Below, piece after piece: positions 23,945 to 33,954 of a stretch of DNA of 64,000 nt. The notes under the pieces were generated by a model, which was given only the letters and a program-made list of their open reading frames with translations, did no database searches and had not been told where the DNA came from. The position numbers and the translations under genes were made by a program. How positions within the stretch are numbered: the stretch's first letter is position 1; each line of letters begins with the position of its first letter. Origin of the DNA: SG8-30 sp963710135 (GTDB lineage Bacteria > Pseudomonadota > Gammaproteobacteria > Steroidobacterales > Steroidobacteraceae); NCBI GenBank assembly GCA_963710135.1, contig CAVPYY010000005.1:1-64000 (forward strand), in the 5' to 3' direction.

Positions 23945-24721
23945 GTGATTCAGTATGTTGTCATCGTGCTTGCCGTCTTCTTGCTGGTGTTGCTCGTCAA
24001 CGCCATCAAGATCCTCAAGGAATACGAGCGGGGCGTCATCTTTACCCTCGGGCGATTCACCGGCATCAAGGGACCGGGCCTGATCTTCGTGATCCCCATC
24101 CTGCAGCAGATGTCGCGGGTCGACCTGCGCACCATCGTCCTCGACGTGCCCAAGCAGGACGTGATTTCCCGCGACAACGTCTCGGTCAAGGTCAACGCGG
24201 TGGTCTACTTCCGCATCGTCGACCCGGCCAAGGCGATCATCCAGGTGGCCAACCCGTTCGAGGCCACCAGCCAGCTGGCCCAGACCACGCTGCGCTCGGT
24301 CCTCGGCCAGCACGAATTGGACGAGATGCTCTCGCAGCGCGAGAAGCTCAACACCGACGTGCAGAAGATCCTCGATGACTCGACCGACATCTGGGGCATC
24401 AAGGTGTCGCACGTCGAGATCAAGCACGTCGACCTCGACGAGTCCATGATCCGCGCCATGGCCCAGCAGGCCGAGGCGGAACGCAGCCGGCGCGCCAAGG
24501 TCATTCACGCCGAGGGCGAGAAGCAGGCGGCGGCAGCGCTGGTCGAGGCCGCGCGCGAGCTGAGCGCGGATCCGCGCGCGATCCAGCTGCGCTATCTGCA
24601 GACCCTCTCGGGCCTGTCGAACTCCGGATCGACCACCATCGTGTTCCCGCTGCCGATGGACCTGATCACGCCGCTGCTGAAGCTGGACCCGGGCCGCGAC
24701 CGGCCGACCGGCTCAGGCTGA
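23945..24721 (+). CDS. SPFH/band-7 slipin (stomatin homologue)
   Basis: 258 residues, intact. One N-terminal membrane helix (MIQYVVIVLAVFLLVLLVNA), then the band-7 domain: ILKEYERGVIFTLGRFTGIK, GPGLIFVIPILQQMSRVDLR, VSVKVNAVVYFRIVDPAKAI, and an Ala/Glu-rich coiled coil around AMAQQAEAERSRRAKVIHAE that drives oligomerisation. Start is GTG at 23,945, preceded by AGGAGAG. It follows nfeD in the canonical nfeD-slipin operon; the protease is known to cleave stomatin C-termini in archaeal homologues. Its 3' end overlaps convergent hrpA by 9 bases. Confidence 0.93.
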   Translation: MIQYVVIVLAVFLLVLLVNAIKILKEYERGVIFTLGRFTGIKGPGLIFVIPILQQMSRVDLRTIVLDVPKQDVISRDNVSVKVNAVVYFRIVDPAKAIIQVANPFEATSQLAQTTLRSVLGQHELDEMLSQREKLNTDVQKILDDSTDIWGIKVSHVEIKHVDLDESMIRAMAQQAEAERSRRAKVIHAEGEKQAAAALVEAARELSADPRAIQLRYLQTLSGLSNSGSTTIVFPLPMDLITPLLKLDPGRDRPTGSG

Positions 24722-27700
24722 GAGCGCGGCCTGCGCCAGCACGAGCTGGCGCTCGAGACGCTTGTCCGAGACCGGCACTGCGGTGCGCAGTTCCTGCGCG
24801 AACAGCGACACGCAGTACTCCTCGGTCATCCAGCGCAGCAGCGCGACCTCGGGGGTCGCGGCCCGCCCGCGCCGCTCGGCGTCGAGCGCAAGCGCCCGCG
24901 ACTTCGAGCGCCATTCCCTGAGCGCGGCCTGGGGATCGCCGGCCGTGTGCCGCGCGCCGGGCAGGCGCGCCACGCGGCGCGCCAGGGCGCGCAGGTAGCG
25001 CGGCAGCGAGTCGAGCCACGGATCCGGGGTTGCGGCCACGAATCCCACGCCCACCAGCGCCTCGAGCTGATCCCGGCAGTCGGCGGCGAGCGTCGGGTCC
25101 ACGCCACCCGGCAGGGCGTCGAGCTGGCGCGCCACCTCGCGTCGCGCCGCGAGAATCTCCTTGGTGAGTCCGGCCAGGCGGACCGCCTCGTCGTGGATGT
25201 CCGGCCTGCCGCGCTCGACGGCCGCCCGGAAGGCGTCGGCGTCCCGTGGCAGGTCACCCTCCGCCAGGCAGCAGCGCGCGACCGCCCGCAGGCACAGGTC
25301 CTCGACCAGCGCCCGCTGCGGTCCGAGCGGCTGGTGCAGCAGCGCAAGTTCCGGGTCGGCGGCCAGCGCACGACGCGCGTAGGACAATGGCTTGTCCAGC
25401 GCGAGCGCCAGCAGGCGGCGCACTCCCAGGTTGCTGATTGCCAGCGCCTGCTCCGACCGCTCCACAACCACCAGGTCGACCGCGTTGCCATGATCCTCGA
25501 GCGCCGGATACAGCGTGAGCCGCAGCCCATCGCGCTCGACCTCGACCGACTCGGCCAAACGCCCGAAATCCCAGTCGCGCAGCCCGCGCCGCGTGTAGGC
25601 GTCTCCGGACCGCGCGAGCTCAGCCCGCGCCGCGCCGGCCAGGCGCCGCTTCAGCGGGGCGAGATCGCGGCCTTCGTCGAGCACGACGCCCGCCGCATCG
25701 AGCACCCGCAGGTTGAGCTGCAGCCAGGCGGGAACCGTGACCGCGCGCAGGTCGGTCGCGGTCAGCGGTGCGGCGGCGCGGCGGGCAAGCCACGCGGCGG
25801 CCGCCTCCAGCAAGGAGCCCTGGGCAGGCGTGATCTCCGCCACGCAGGCCGCGGCCACGTCGGGCGCCGGCACCAGTAGCCTTCGCACCGGTTTCGGCAG
25901 GCCACGGATCAGCGCCGTGACGCGCTCCACGCGCCAGCCAGGAATGCCCCAGTCCGTCTCGGCCTCGGCCAGCCGCGGCAGCAGCGCGAGCGGCACCTCC
26001 ACGGTGGCGCCGTCATCGGGCGCGCCCGGCAGAAAGACGTACTTCACCGGCAGGTTGTGGCCCGCCAGCGTGAGACAGATCGGCATTTGCGGGTCATCGG
26101 GGTCCGGCGCGCCGGGCGCCGTAATGTCGGCCGGCGCGAACTGCAGCAACGGCTCGCGGGCGCGCCGATCCTCCTGCAGCCAGCGTTCCAGATCGCGGGT
26201 GCCGTTTATCGATGTCGGCAGGCGCGCGAGATAGAACTCCGTGATCCGCTGCTCGTCGACCAGCACCCCGCGGCGCCTGAGGCGTGACTCGGCGGCCTCG
26301 AGTCGTTCGCGCACGCGCTGGTTGTGCGGCAGGAAGCGACTGCGCAGGCGGCAGTGTCCGTGCGTCAACGCTTCACGCACGAATATCTGCCGCGCCGACT
26401 CGGGATCGATGCGACCGAAATTCACGCGCCGCCCGGCGGCGACGGTCAGGCCGTACAAGGTCACCGTTTCAATCGCGGCGACGAAGCCGCGCTCCGCCGA
26501 CCATTCCGGTTCGCCATAACTGCGCCGCACCAGGTGGCGGGCAGCGGTCTCGATCCACGCCGGCTGGATCGCGGCGCAGGTGCGCGCGAACACCCGATGC
26601 GTCTCGGCGAGCGACCCGGCCATCAGCCACTTCGGCGGCCGTTGCCGCAGCGGCGAGCCGGGCGCAATGACAAAACGCAGGCCGCGCGCACCTTGATAGT
26701 CGCCCTTCTCCGTCTTCTCGCCGACGTTGCCCAGCAGCCCAGGCAGCAGCGAACGGTGAATCGCCTCCGCGGTCGCCGGCTTCTCGCCCGCACGCCATCC
26801 GAGCTCCGTCGCGATCTCGGCGAGTTGTGCCCGCAGATCCTCCCACTCGCGCATGCGTGCCGCCGACAGGAAATTGTCGCGACACCAGCGCCGCGCCTGC
26901 GAGCTTCCCTTCTCCGCGCGCACCCGCTGCCAGGCCTGCCACAGCTGCAGCAGGCCCAGGAACTCGGAGCGCGGATCGGCGAACGCGGCGTGGCGCTCGT
27001 CGGCCTGCGCCTGGCGGTCGGCGGGACGCTCGCGCGGATCCTGGATGCTCAACACCGCGACCAGCGACAGCAGCTCGGCGACCGCGCCGAAGCGCGCCGC
27101 CTCGGCCAGCATGCGGGCGAGGCGTGGATCGACCGGCAATCGCGCGATCTCGCGCCCGAGCGTGGTCCGGCGGCGCTGCTCGTCGACCGCCTCGAGCTCC
27201 TGCAGCAGCCGGTAGCCGTCGTTCACCAGCCGCGTGTCGGGCGGATCGACGAAAGGAAACTCGTCCACGGCGCCGAGGCCGAGGACTTCCATCTGCAGGA
27301 TCACGCTGGCCAGGTTGGTGCGCAGGATCTCCGGCGGCGTGAAGGCCTCGCGGGCCTCGTAGTCGGTCTCGGCGTAGAGCCGGATGCAGATGCCGGGACC
27401 CACCCGACCGCAGCGGCCGCGGCGCTGGTCGGCGCTCGCGCGCGACACGGCTTCGATCGGCAATCGCAGGATCTTCGAACGCGCGCTGTAGCGGCCGATG
27501 CGGGCCAGTCCCGAGTCGACCACGGCGCGCACGCCGGGCACGGTCAGCGAGGTCTCGGCGACGTTCGTGGCCAGCACGACCCGCCGCCCCTTGGCACGCT
27601 GGAACACGCGCTGCTGCTCCGCCCAGGACAGGCGCGAGAATAAGGGCAGGATTTCGAGCGACGGGCCGAACGCCTGGGACAGCGCGTCCGCGGCATCGCG

Positions 27701-28606
27701 GATCTCGCGCTCGCCCGGCAGGAAAACGAGAATGTCCCCCCCTGCGCCGCCGGGGGCGGACTGCAGCTCGCGGACCGCGTCGACGACGCCGGGAATGAGC
27801 CCGGGGTCGAGGTCGTCGTCCTCGTCGGCGCCCAGCGGACGGTAGCGGGTCTCGATGGGGTAGCCACGCCCCGACACCTCGATCACCGGTGCGCCGCCGA
27901 AGAAGCGGGCGAAGCGCTCGGGGTCGAGCGTGGCCGAGGTAATGATCAGCTTCAGCTCGGGTCGGCGCGGCAGCAGCCGCGACAGGTAGCCCAGCAGGAA
28001 GTCGATGTTGAGGCTGCGCTCATGCGCCTCGTCGACGATCAGCGTGTCGTAGCGCAACAGGTCAGGGTCGTCATGGATCTCGGCCAGCAGGATGCCGTCG
28101 GTCATCACCCGGATCAGCGCGTCGTCGCCGCCGCTCGCGGCAAAACGGACCTTGAAGCCGACCTGCGCGCCGACAGCGACCCCGAGTTCCTCGGCCAGGC
28201 GGCTGGCGACACTGCGTGCCGCGATGCGCCGCGGCTGCGTGTGACCGATCAGTCCGGTCAGGCCGCGGCCGACGTCCAGGCACAGCTTCGGCAGCTGGGT
28301 GGTCTTGCCGGATCCGGTCTCGCCGCAGACGACCAGCACCTGATGCCCACGGATCGCGTCGCGCAGTGCCGCGGCATGCGCGCTGACCGGCAGGTCCGGC
28401 GGATACGACAGCGTCGGCACGGACGCGGCGCGGCGCTCGCGCCGCTCGCGCGCCTCCGCCAGCCGCCGCTCGAAATCCGCCCGCTCGCGCTCGACCGGCC
28501 GGCGTCGTTGCTCACGATCGGCAATGCGCTCGAGCAGCGTCTGCAGCCGACGCCGGTCGGACAGCAGTAGTCCATCGAGGTCCGCGGAGTGGAGGTCTGC
28601 CGACAC
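24713..28606 (-). CDS. hrpA: ATP-dependent RNA helicase HrpA
   Basis: Large DEAH-box helicase, 1,297 residues, intact. Motif I is VVCGETGSGKTTQLPKLCLD (residues about 92-111), motif II DEAHERSLNIDFLLGYL, motif III TSATLD, and motif VI QRRGRCGRVGPG. Helicase-associated, OB-fold and the long HrpA-specific DUF3418 C-terminus follow. In E. coli HrpA helps rescue stalled ribosomes and process fimbrial mRNA. It is the last gene of a minus-strand run, starting 9 bases after the sensor kinase stop, so it is probably co-transcribed with the two-component genes. Confidence 0.97.
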   Translation of the reverse strand: MSADLHSADLDGLLLSDRRRLQTLLERIADREQRRRPVERERADFERRLAEARERRERRAASVPTLSYPPDLPVSAHAAALRDAIRGHQVLVVCGETGSGKTTQLPKLCLDVGRGLTGLIGHTQPRRIAARSVASRLAEELGVAVGAQVGFKVRFAASGGDDALIRVMTDGILLAEIHDDPDLLRYDTLIVDEAHERSLNIDFLLGYLSRLLPRRPELKLIITSATLDPERFARFFGGAPVIEVSGRGYPIETRYRPLGADEDDDLDPGLIPGVVDAVRELQSAPGGAGGDILVFLPGEREIRDAADALSQAFGPSLEILPLFSRLSWAEQQRVFQRAKGRRVVLATNVAETSLTVPGVRAVVDSGLARIGRYSARSKILRLPIEAVSRASADQRRGRCGRVGPGICIRLYAETDYEAREAFTPPEILRTNLASVILQMEVLGLGAVDEFPFVDPPDTRLVNDGYRLLQELEAVDEQRRRTTLGREIARLPVDPRLARMLAEAARFGAVAELLSLVAVLSIQDPRERPADRQAQADERHAAFADPRSEFLGLLQLWQAWQRVRAEKGSSQARRWCRDNFLSAARMREWEDLRAQLAEIATELGWRAGEKPATAEAIHRSLLPGLLGNVGEKTEKGDYQGARGLRFVIAPGSPLRQRPPKWLMAGSLAETHRVFARTCAAIQPAWIETAARHLVRRSYGEPEWSAERGFVAAIETVTLYGLTVAAGRRVNFGRIDPESARQIFVREALTHGHCRLRSRFLPHNQRVRERLEAAESRLRRRGVLVDEQRITEFYLARLPTSINGTRDLERWLQEDRRAREPLLQFAPADITAPGAPDPDDPQMPICLTLAGHNLPVKYVFLPGAPDDGATVEVPLALLPRLAEAETDWGIPGWRVERVTALIRGLPKPVRRLLVPAPDVAAACVAEITPAQGSLLEAAAAWLARRAAAPLTATDLRAVTVPAWLQLNLRVLDAAGVVLDEGRDLAPLKRRLAGAARAELARSGDAYTRRGLRDWDFGRLAESVEVERDGLRLTLYPALEDHGNAVDLVVVERSEQALAISNLGVRRLLALALDKPLSYARRALAADPELALLHQPLGPQRALVEDLCLRAVARCCLAEGDLPRDADAFRAAVERGRPDIHDEAVRLAGLTKEILAARREVARQLDALPGGVDPTLAADCRDQLEALVGVGFVAATPDPWLDSLPRYLRALARRVARLPGARHTAGDPQAALREWRSKSRALALDAERRGRAATPEVALLRWMTEEYCVSLFAQELRTAVPVSDKRLERQLVLAQAALSA

Positions 28607-28615
28607 AGCCGCTCG

Positions 28616-29980
28616 TCAGCGGCCCGGCAGGCGGACCCGCAGCAGCGCACCGCCCGCCGGGGTCGAGCCGATCTCCAGCGAACCGCCGTAGGCGCGCGTG
28701 ACTTCCTGCGCGGCGGCGAGCCCGATTCCCTGGCCAGGCACCGATTCGTCCGCCCGCACGCCGCGCTCCAGCACGCGCGCGCGATCCGCCGGCGCAATGC
28801 CGCTGCCATCGTCCTCGATCTCGATGACCAGGCCGGGCCGGCGCCACTCCGGCCGGCCGTCGGCCCGCGCGCGCACGGTGACCCGGCTGCGCCCGTACTT
28901 GAACGCGTTGTCGAGCAGGTTGCCCGCGATTTCCATGAGGTCGCCGGTCTCGATCGGATAGACCACCGCGTCGTCCAGCTCGAGCTCGCAGGCGACGCGC
29001 TTGTCGGCGTAGACCTTGCCCAGCGCAGCGACCAGGTCGCGCAATGGCGGCGCCACCGCCGCGGAAGCCAGCGTCGCGCCGGCCCCGGCCAGCACGGCGC
29101 GGCGCAGCTGATGTTCGACGATGTCCTGCATCCGCCCGGTTTGCCGGGCGATGACCGCGGGCGCATCCGGATTGCCGGTCGCCAGCACGCTCTGGATGGC
29201 CGCCAGCGGTGTCTTGAGGCTGTGCGCGAGATTGCCGAGCGTCGCCCGGTAGCGCTCCAGCCGCGAGCGTTCGCCCCGCAGCAGGGCATTCAGGTTGCCG
29301 GTCACGCCGGCCAGCTCGCGCGGCCAGCGCTCGCCCAGCGTCTCGCGCCGACCAGCCTCGACCTCGGCGATCTCGCGCTCCAGCCGCGTCAGCGGGCGCA
29401 GCCCGATGCGCAGTCCCGCCGTCAGGCCGCCCGCCAGCGCCAGCATCAACAGCACCGAGCCGACGGCCAGCCACCAGCGCAGCCGCCGCACCTCGGCGTA
29501 GTACGGTTCCAGGCTCTCCGCCGCGCTGAGGTAAAAGTTCTGCGCGTTGCCCGCGCCAGTATCCCAGCGCACCCCCAGCGACAGCCCGAGCAGGCGCGTG
29601 CCGTCGCCGAGCCGCGCCTGCTCGCGCGCCCGCTCGCCCGGGGCCGGCGTGGCGCGCAAGCCGAAATCGCTGCCAAGGGCTGACGGCGAGCGCCAGGTCA
29701 CAGCGCCGCGCACGTCGCGGATCTCCGCGTAAAGGCCCGAACCGGGCGTGGTCAGGCGGGCCTCGGCCACCGTGGCCGGCACCAGTCCGTTGCCGTCCTC
29801 GAGCTCGGCGGTGCCGACCAGCGCGATGATCTGCGCGTCCAGCACGGCGTAGCGGGCCTCCAGCGCCCGATCGCGAAACAGCGCGTCGAGCGCGACCGCG
29901 GCCACGGCGGACAGCACCACCGCGAGCACCACCAGCCACGCAACGAGGCGATATACCAGCGACGGAGCACGCGCCGTCAC
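28616..29980 (-). CDS. Sensor histidine kinase, PhoQ-like
   Basis: 454 residues, intact. Two membrane helices (about residues 8-32 and 165-190) flank a periplasmic sensor domain of about 135 residues. HAMP-like residues lead to the H-box LGNLAHSLKTPLAAIQSVL, the N-box EIAGNLLDNAFKYGRS, and G boxes EDDGSGIAPADRARV and GQGIGLAAAQEVTRAYGG. The H-box NLAHSLKTPLA form is that of the PhoQ group. The sensed signal is unknown; the conserved partner gene and nearby PepSY protein suggest a cation or envelope cue. Two bases separate it from the response regulator gene. Confidence 0.93.
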   Translation of the reverse strand: MTARAPSLVYRLVAWLVVLAVVLSAVAAVALDALFRDRALEARYAVLDAQIIALVGTAELEDGNGLVPATVAEARLTTPGSGLYAEIRDVRGAVTWRSPSALGSDFGLRATPAPGERAREQARLGDGTRLLGLSLGVRWDTGAGNAQNFYLSAAESLEPYYAEVRRLRWWLAVGSVLLMLALAGGLTAGLRIGLRPLTRLEREIAEVEAGRRETLGERWPRELAGVTGNLNALLRGERSRLERYRATLGNLAHSLKTPLAAIQSVLATGNPDAPAVIARQTGRMQDIVEHQLRRAVLAGAGATLASAAVAPPLRDLVAALGKVYADKRVACELELDDAVVYPIETGDLMEIAGNLLDNAFKYGRSRVTVRARADGRPEWRRPGLVIEIEDDGSGIAPADRARVLERGVRADESVPGQGIGLAAAQEVTRAYGGSLEIGSTPAGGALLRVRLPGR

Positions 29981-29982
29981 GG

Positions 29983-30654
<672 letters not shown>

Positions 30655-30659
30655 GAGGG

Positions 30660-30968
30660 CTACTCGACCTGGCCCGACGCCGCGTCGACGGTGACCTCGA
30701 ATACCCGGCCATCCGTGCCGAGCAGGCGGATGCGGTACACGCGCCGGCCGTCGCGGTGCTTCTCCTCGGCCCGCACGACGCGCGCGTCGTAGCGCTTCTC
30801 CATCCGCGCCACCGCCTCGTCGAGGCTAATGCCTTCCGCGTACGTGGACGCCGTGAGCGCGGACCCCTTGAACGGCTGAGCCCCGTGGCGCGACTGGCCG
30901 GCGGTGGCCGGTGCGGTGACCGCCAGCATCAGTAGGGTCAAGAGCGCGGCGGCGGCGATCGGTTTCAT
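30660..30968 (-). CDS. Exported PepSY-domain protein
   Basis: 102 residues with a signal peptide (MKPIAAAALLTLLMLAVTAP). After it comes one PepSY domain: ISLDEAVARMEKRYDARVVR, then YRIRLLGTDGRVFEVTVDAA. PepSY proteins are periplasmic and often encoded with PhoPQ-type systems or peptidases; the domain is thought to bind or inhibit partner proteins. Being the first gene of the PepSY-regulator-kinase set, 5 bases ahead of the regulator, it may modulate the sensor; that is inference. Too small to support any enzymatic role. Confidence 0.85.
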   Translation of the reverse strand: MKPIAAAALLTLLMLAVTAPATAGQSRHGAQPFKGSALTASTYAEGISLDEAVARMEKRYDARVVRAEEKHRDGRRVYRIRLLGTDGRVFEVTVDAASGQVE

Positions 30969-31020
30969 GGCGCGATTGTAGTGCAATTGGGCATGAACCG
31001 ACCCTGAACGGCGCACGGCG

Positions 31021-31800
31021 TCAGGACTCCGCGCGCTTGGCCTCATCCCACCAGCGGTCGAGCTGGTCGAGGGGGGCCTCGCCGGGAGCCAGGCCCGCCG
31101 CCGCCAGCCGCGACTCCACATGCCTGAATCGCCGGGCAAAGCGTGCGTTGGCGCCGCGCAGCGCGCTCTCCGGATCCACCTCGAGGTGACGCGCATGGTT
31201 GACGACGGCGAACAACAGATCACCGAGCTCGTGCTCGACCCGCGCCCGGTCTTCCCCGGCGGCCGCCTCGTCCAGCTCGGCGAGTTCCTCCGCAACCTTG
31301 GCTCGCGGACCCGCGGCGTCGGGCCAATCGAAGCCGGCCCGCGCGGCGCGCGAGCCCAGTTTGCGTGCCCGGGTCAGGGCCGGCAGCCCGACCGGCACGT
31401 CGTCGAGCAGCCCGCGGCCCGGCGCGCGGGCGGCGCGCTCGTCTGCCTTCAGCTGCTCCCAGGCCACCGTCTGGGCGGCCGCGGATTCCACCGACGCCGA
31501 CGCGAAGACATGCGGGTGACGACGGGTCATCTTGTCGCAGATGCCGGCCACCACATCGTGGAAATCGAAGGCGCCCTGCTCGCTAGCAAGCCTGGCGTGA
31601 AACACCACCTGCAGCAGCAGGTCGCCCAGTTCATCGCGCAGGTCCTGCAGGTCGCCGCGCTCGATCGCATCCGCCACCTCGTAGGCTTCCTCGAGGGTAT
31701 ACGGCGCAATGCTCCTGAAGTCCTGTTCCAGGTCCCAGGGACAACCGCCCTGGGGATCGCGCAGCTTCGCCATGATCTCGAGCAGCCGGTCCATTGCCAC
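31021..31800 (-). CDS. mazG: Nucleoside triphosphate pyrophosphohydrolase MazG
   Basis: 259 residues, intact, two MazG domains. The first shows LRDPQGGCPWDLEQDFRSI, YTLEEAYEVADAIERGD and LRDELGDLLLQVVFHARLA with the E-E-x-x-E and D ligands for magnesium. The second has VAEELAELDEAAAGEDRARV and HELGDLLFAVVNHARHLEVD. The enzyme removes non-canonical or surplus NTPs and can lower ppGpp. It starts 3 bases after the nudL stop, so the two housecleaning genes are coupled. Confidence 0.95.
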   Translation of the reverse strand: MAMDRLLEIMAKLRDPQGGCPWDLEQDFRSIAPYTLEEAYEVADAIERGDLQDLRDELGDLLLQVVFHARLASEQGAFDFHDVVAGICDKMTRRHPHVFASASVESAAAQTVAWEQLKADERAARAPGRGLLDDVPVGLPALTRARKLGSRAARAGFDWPDAAGPRAKVAEELAELDEAAAGEDRARVEHELGDLLFAVVNHARHLEVDPESALRGANARFARRFRHVESRLAAAGLAPGEAPLDQLDRWWDEAKRAES

Positions 31801-31803
31801 GAC

Positions 31804-32466
31804 TCAGTCCTCCGCCAGCCATTGCCGGAGCGTCAGCAGCATACCTGCGGTGGCGCCCCATATCCGGTGCCCTTCCCAGGGCAGGTCGAAGGTCTCCAGT
31901 TCGACGTCGCCCATGCGGCGCATGACGCGCACGTGGTTGCGGGCGTCGAACAGGTGATCCAGCGGCGCCTCGAATGCGGCCGCGACCTCGGTCGGGTCGA
32001 GCACCAGCCTGAAGTCGGGCCGCACCACGGCCACCACCGGGGTGACCTGGTAGCCGCTGATGATGATGTGATCGGGCAGCCGGCCGAGGATCTCGATGTG
32101 CGAGCGGTGCAGGCCGATTTCCTCCTCGGTCTCGCGCAAGGCGCCGGACTCCGGGTCGGCGTCGGCGGGTTCGAGCCGGCCGCCGGGAAAGGAGATCTGG
32201 CCGGCATGGTGCTTGAGGCCGGCGGCCCTGACCGTCAGCAATACGTTCAGCTGCCCGGCGCGCTCGACCAGTGGGATGAGCACCGCGGCCGGCGCGGGCC
32301 GCGCCGGAAACAAGTGGCGAATGCGGGCCGTCACCCCCGGCGGGAACGGCCCGATCCGGACCTCGTCGGGATCCGGCGGCCGCATGGCCAGGCGCCGGCG
32401 CACGTCGGCGACCGTCGCCGGGGCGGCACCGCTCATGGCCAGCGATCGCGGCACCGGCCCGGTCAT
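31804..32466 (-). CDS. CoA pyrophosphatase (Nudix hydrolase, NudL-like)
   Basis: 220 residues, intact. The UPF0035 Nudix arrangement is seen: VLLTVRAAGLKHHAGQISFP followed by the Nudix box GGRLEPADADPESGALRETE plus EEIGL, matching G-x5-E-x7-R-E-U-x-E-E-x-G-U. SGYQVTPVVAVV and WGATAGMLLTL are typical further marks of CoA diphosphatases. It would split CoA into 4'-phosphopantetheine and 3',5'-ADP. Its ATG overlaps the fumC stop (ATGA at 32,463-32,466), a translational coupling signal; an internal ATG 10 codons in is an alternative start. Confidence 0.88.
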   Translation of the reverse strand: MTGPVPRSLAMSGAAPATVADVRRRLAMRPPDPDEVRIGPFPPGVTARIRHLFPARPAPAAVLIPLVERAGQLNVLLTVRAAGLKHHAGQISFPGGRLEPADADPESGALRETEEEIGLHRSHIEILGRLPDHIIISGYQVTPVVAVVRPDFRLVLDPTEVAAAFEAPLDHLFDARNHVRVMRRMGDVELETFDLPWEGHRIWGATAGMLLTLRQWLAED

Positions 32467-33851
32467 CGCGCCTTCCCCGCCGCGGTCAGCAGCGACGGGT
32501 CGAGCCTGCGCTCGAGCTCAGCGCGATCGAGGCCGGTCTCCTCGACCGCGACATCCAGGATCGGCCTGCCCTCCGACCAGGCGCGCTTGGCGATGGCCGC
32601 GGCGCGGTCGTAGCCGATCAACGGATTCAGCGCGGTCACCAGCACCGGATTGCGCGCCAGCGTGGCCTGGACGCGGTCGGGCTGGACCGCCATTCCGGTG
32701 ATCGCCTTGTCCGCCAGCGCGCGCGCCGCGGCGGCCATCAGCCGTTCGCTCTCCAGCAGTCGCTGGGCGACGAGCGGCAGCATGACGTTCAACTGGAAGT
32801 TGCCCGACTGCCCGGCGATGGCGATCGCAGCGTCGTTACCGATGACCGCCGCGCAGGCCATGGCCACGGCCTCGGGGATCACGGGATTGACCTTGCCGGG
32901 CATGATGCTGGAGCCGGGCTGCAGCACCGGCAGCGCGATCTCGCCGAGCCCGGCGAGCGGACCCGAATTCATCCAGCGCAGGTCGTTGGCGATCTTCATC
33001 AGCGACACGGCCACCACGCGCAGTTGCCCGGACAGCTCGACCGCGGTGTCCTGCGCCGCCAGCGCGGCGAACAGGTCGGGCGCGGTGAGGAAGTGCAGGC
33101 CGGTGCGCTCGGCGAGGTGGCGCGCGAAGCGCTGGGCGAATCCTGCCGGCGCGTTGAGCCCGGTGCCGATCGCGGTCGCGCCCTGGGCGAGACGCAGCAG
33201 GCGCCTTTCCGTGTCGCGCAGCCGCGCGACGCCGTCTAGGACCTGGCTGCGCCAGGCGCCGAACTCCTGCCCGAACGTCAGTGGCAGCGCATCCATCAAG
33301 TGGGTGCGGCCGGTCTTGACCACGTGGCCGGACGAGTCGATCTGCGCGCCGATGGCGCCGGCGAGGTGGACCAGCGCCGGCAGCACCGAGCGCTCGAGTT
33401 CCAGCGCCGCGGCGACATGAATCGCGGTCGGAATCACGTCATTGCTGCTCTGGCTGCAATTGACGTCGTCGTTCGGGTGCAGCGTCTGGCCGCTCGCCAG
33501 GCTCGCCAGGCGCGCGATCACCTCGTTCGCATTCATGTTGGAACTGGTGCCGGAGCCGGTCTGGAACACGTCGACCGGAAAATGGGCGTCGTGGCGGCCC
33601 TCCGCCACCTCGAGCGCCGCCGCGGCGATGGCCCCGGCCTTGTCCGGCTGCAGCACGCCGAGTTCGGCGTTCGACAGCGCGGCGGCCCACTTCACCAGAC
33701 CCAGCGCTTCGATCATTGCGCGCGGCAGCGTCAGGCCGCTGATCCCGAAGTTGTCGATGGCGCGCTGCGTCTGCGCCCCCCAGAGCGCGTCCTGCGGCAC
33801 CCGCAGTTCGCCGAGCGTGTCGTGTTCGATGCGAAAGGCTGCGTCGGTCAT
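32463..33851 (-). CDS. fumC: Class II fumarate hydratase
   Basis: 462 residues, intact. Iron-independent TCA-cycle enzyme: fumarate to malate. Seen: RIEHDTLGELRVPQDALWGA, TGSGTSSNMNANEVIARLA, VNCSQSSNDVIPTAIHVAAA, GTGLNAPAGFA and the superfamily signature GSSIMPGKVNPVIPEA. Start ATG at 33,851 (MTDAAFRIEHD) suits the family; the frame is open upstream without similarity. It begins the minus-strand run fumC-nudL-mazG-PepSY-regulator-kinase-hrpA and diverges from purB over a 103-base gap. Two members of the fumarase/adenylosuccinate-lyase superfamily thus sit back to back. Confidence 0.96.
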   Translation of the reverse strand: MTDAAFRIEHDTLGELRVPQDALWGAQTQRAIDNFGISGLTLPRAMIEALGLVKWAAALSNAELGVLQPDKAGAIAAAALEVAEGRHDAHFPVDVFQTGSGTSSNMNANEVIARLASLASGQTLHPNDDVNCSQSSNDVIPTAIHVAAALELERSVLPALVHLAGAIGAQIDSSGHVVKTGRTHLMDALPLTFGQEFGAWRSQVLDGVARLRDTERRLLRLAQGATAIGTGLNAPAGFAQRFARHLAERTGLHFLTAPDLFAALAAQDTAVELSGQLRVVAVSLMKIANDLRWMNSGPLAGLGEIALPVLQPGSSIMPGKVNPVIPEAVAMACAAVIGNDAAIAIAGQSGNFQLNVMLPLVAQRLLESERLMAAAARALADKAITGMAVQPDRVQATLARNPVLVTALNPLIGYDRAAAIAKRAWSEGRPILDVAVEETGLDRAELERRLDPSLLTAAGKAR

Positions 33852-33919
33852 GCGATCAGGGTCTCGGACGTGCCGGCCCCATGCGGGCCGCGACGCCATT
33901 TCCGGGAGGCGGGTTCGGG

Positions 33920-33925
33920 TACAAT
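33920..33925 (+). promoter_or_regulatory. -10 hexamer (TACAAT) of the purB promoter
   Basis: TACAAT lies 30 bases before the purB ATG in GGGTACAATTTGG. A weak -35 (TTCCGG at about 33,899) is 15 bases upstream. No PurR-like operator palindrome was recognised in the 103-base fumC-purB gap. Confidence 0.45.
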
Positions 33926-33954
33926 TTGGAGTTTACCACCGGACCTGCCACGCG

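Noticed and set aside
22559..24508. A 649-codon open frame on the minus strand opposite nfeD and the slipin gene
   Set aside because: It is the high-GC shadow of two intact, well-recognised genes; its translation is low-complexity and matches no family.
33442..33954. N-terminal extension of purB
   Set aside because: Lies antisense in fumC; PurB similarity starts at 33,955 behind a promoter-like TACAAT.
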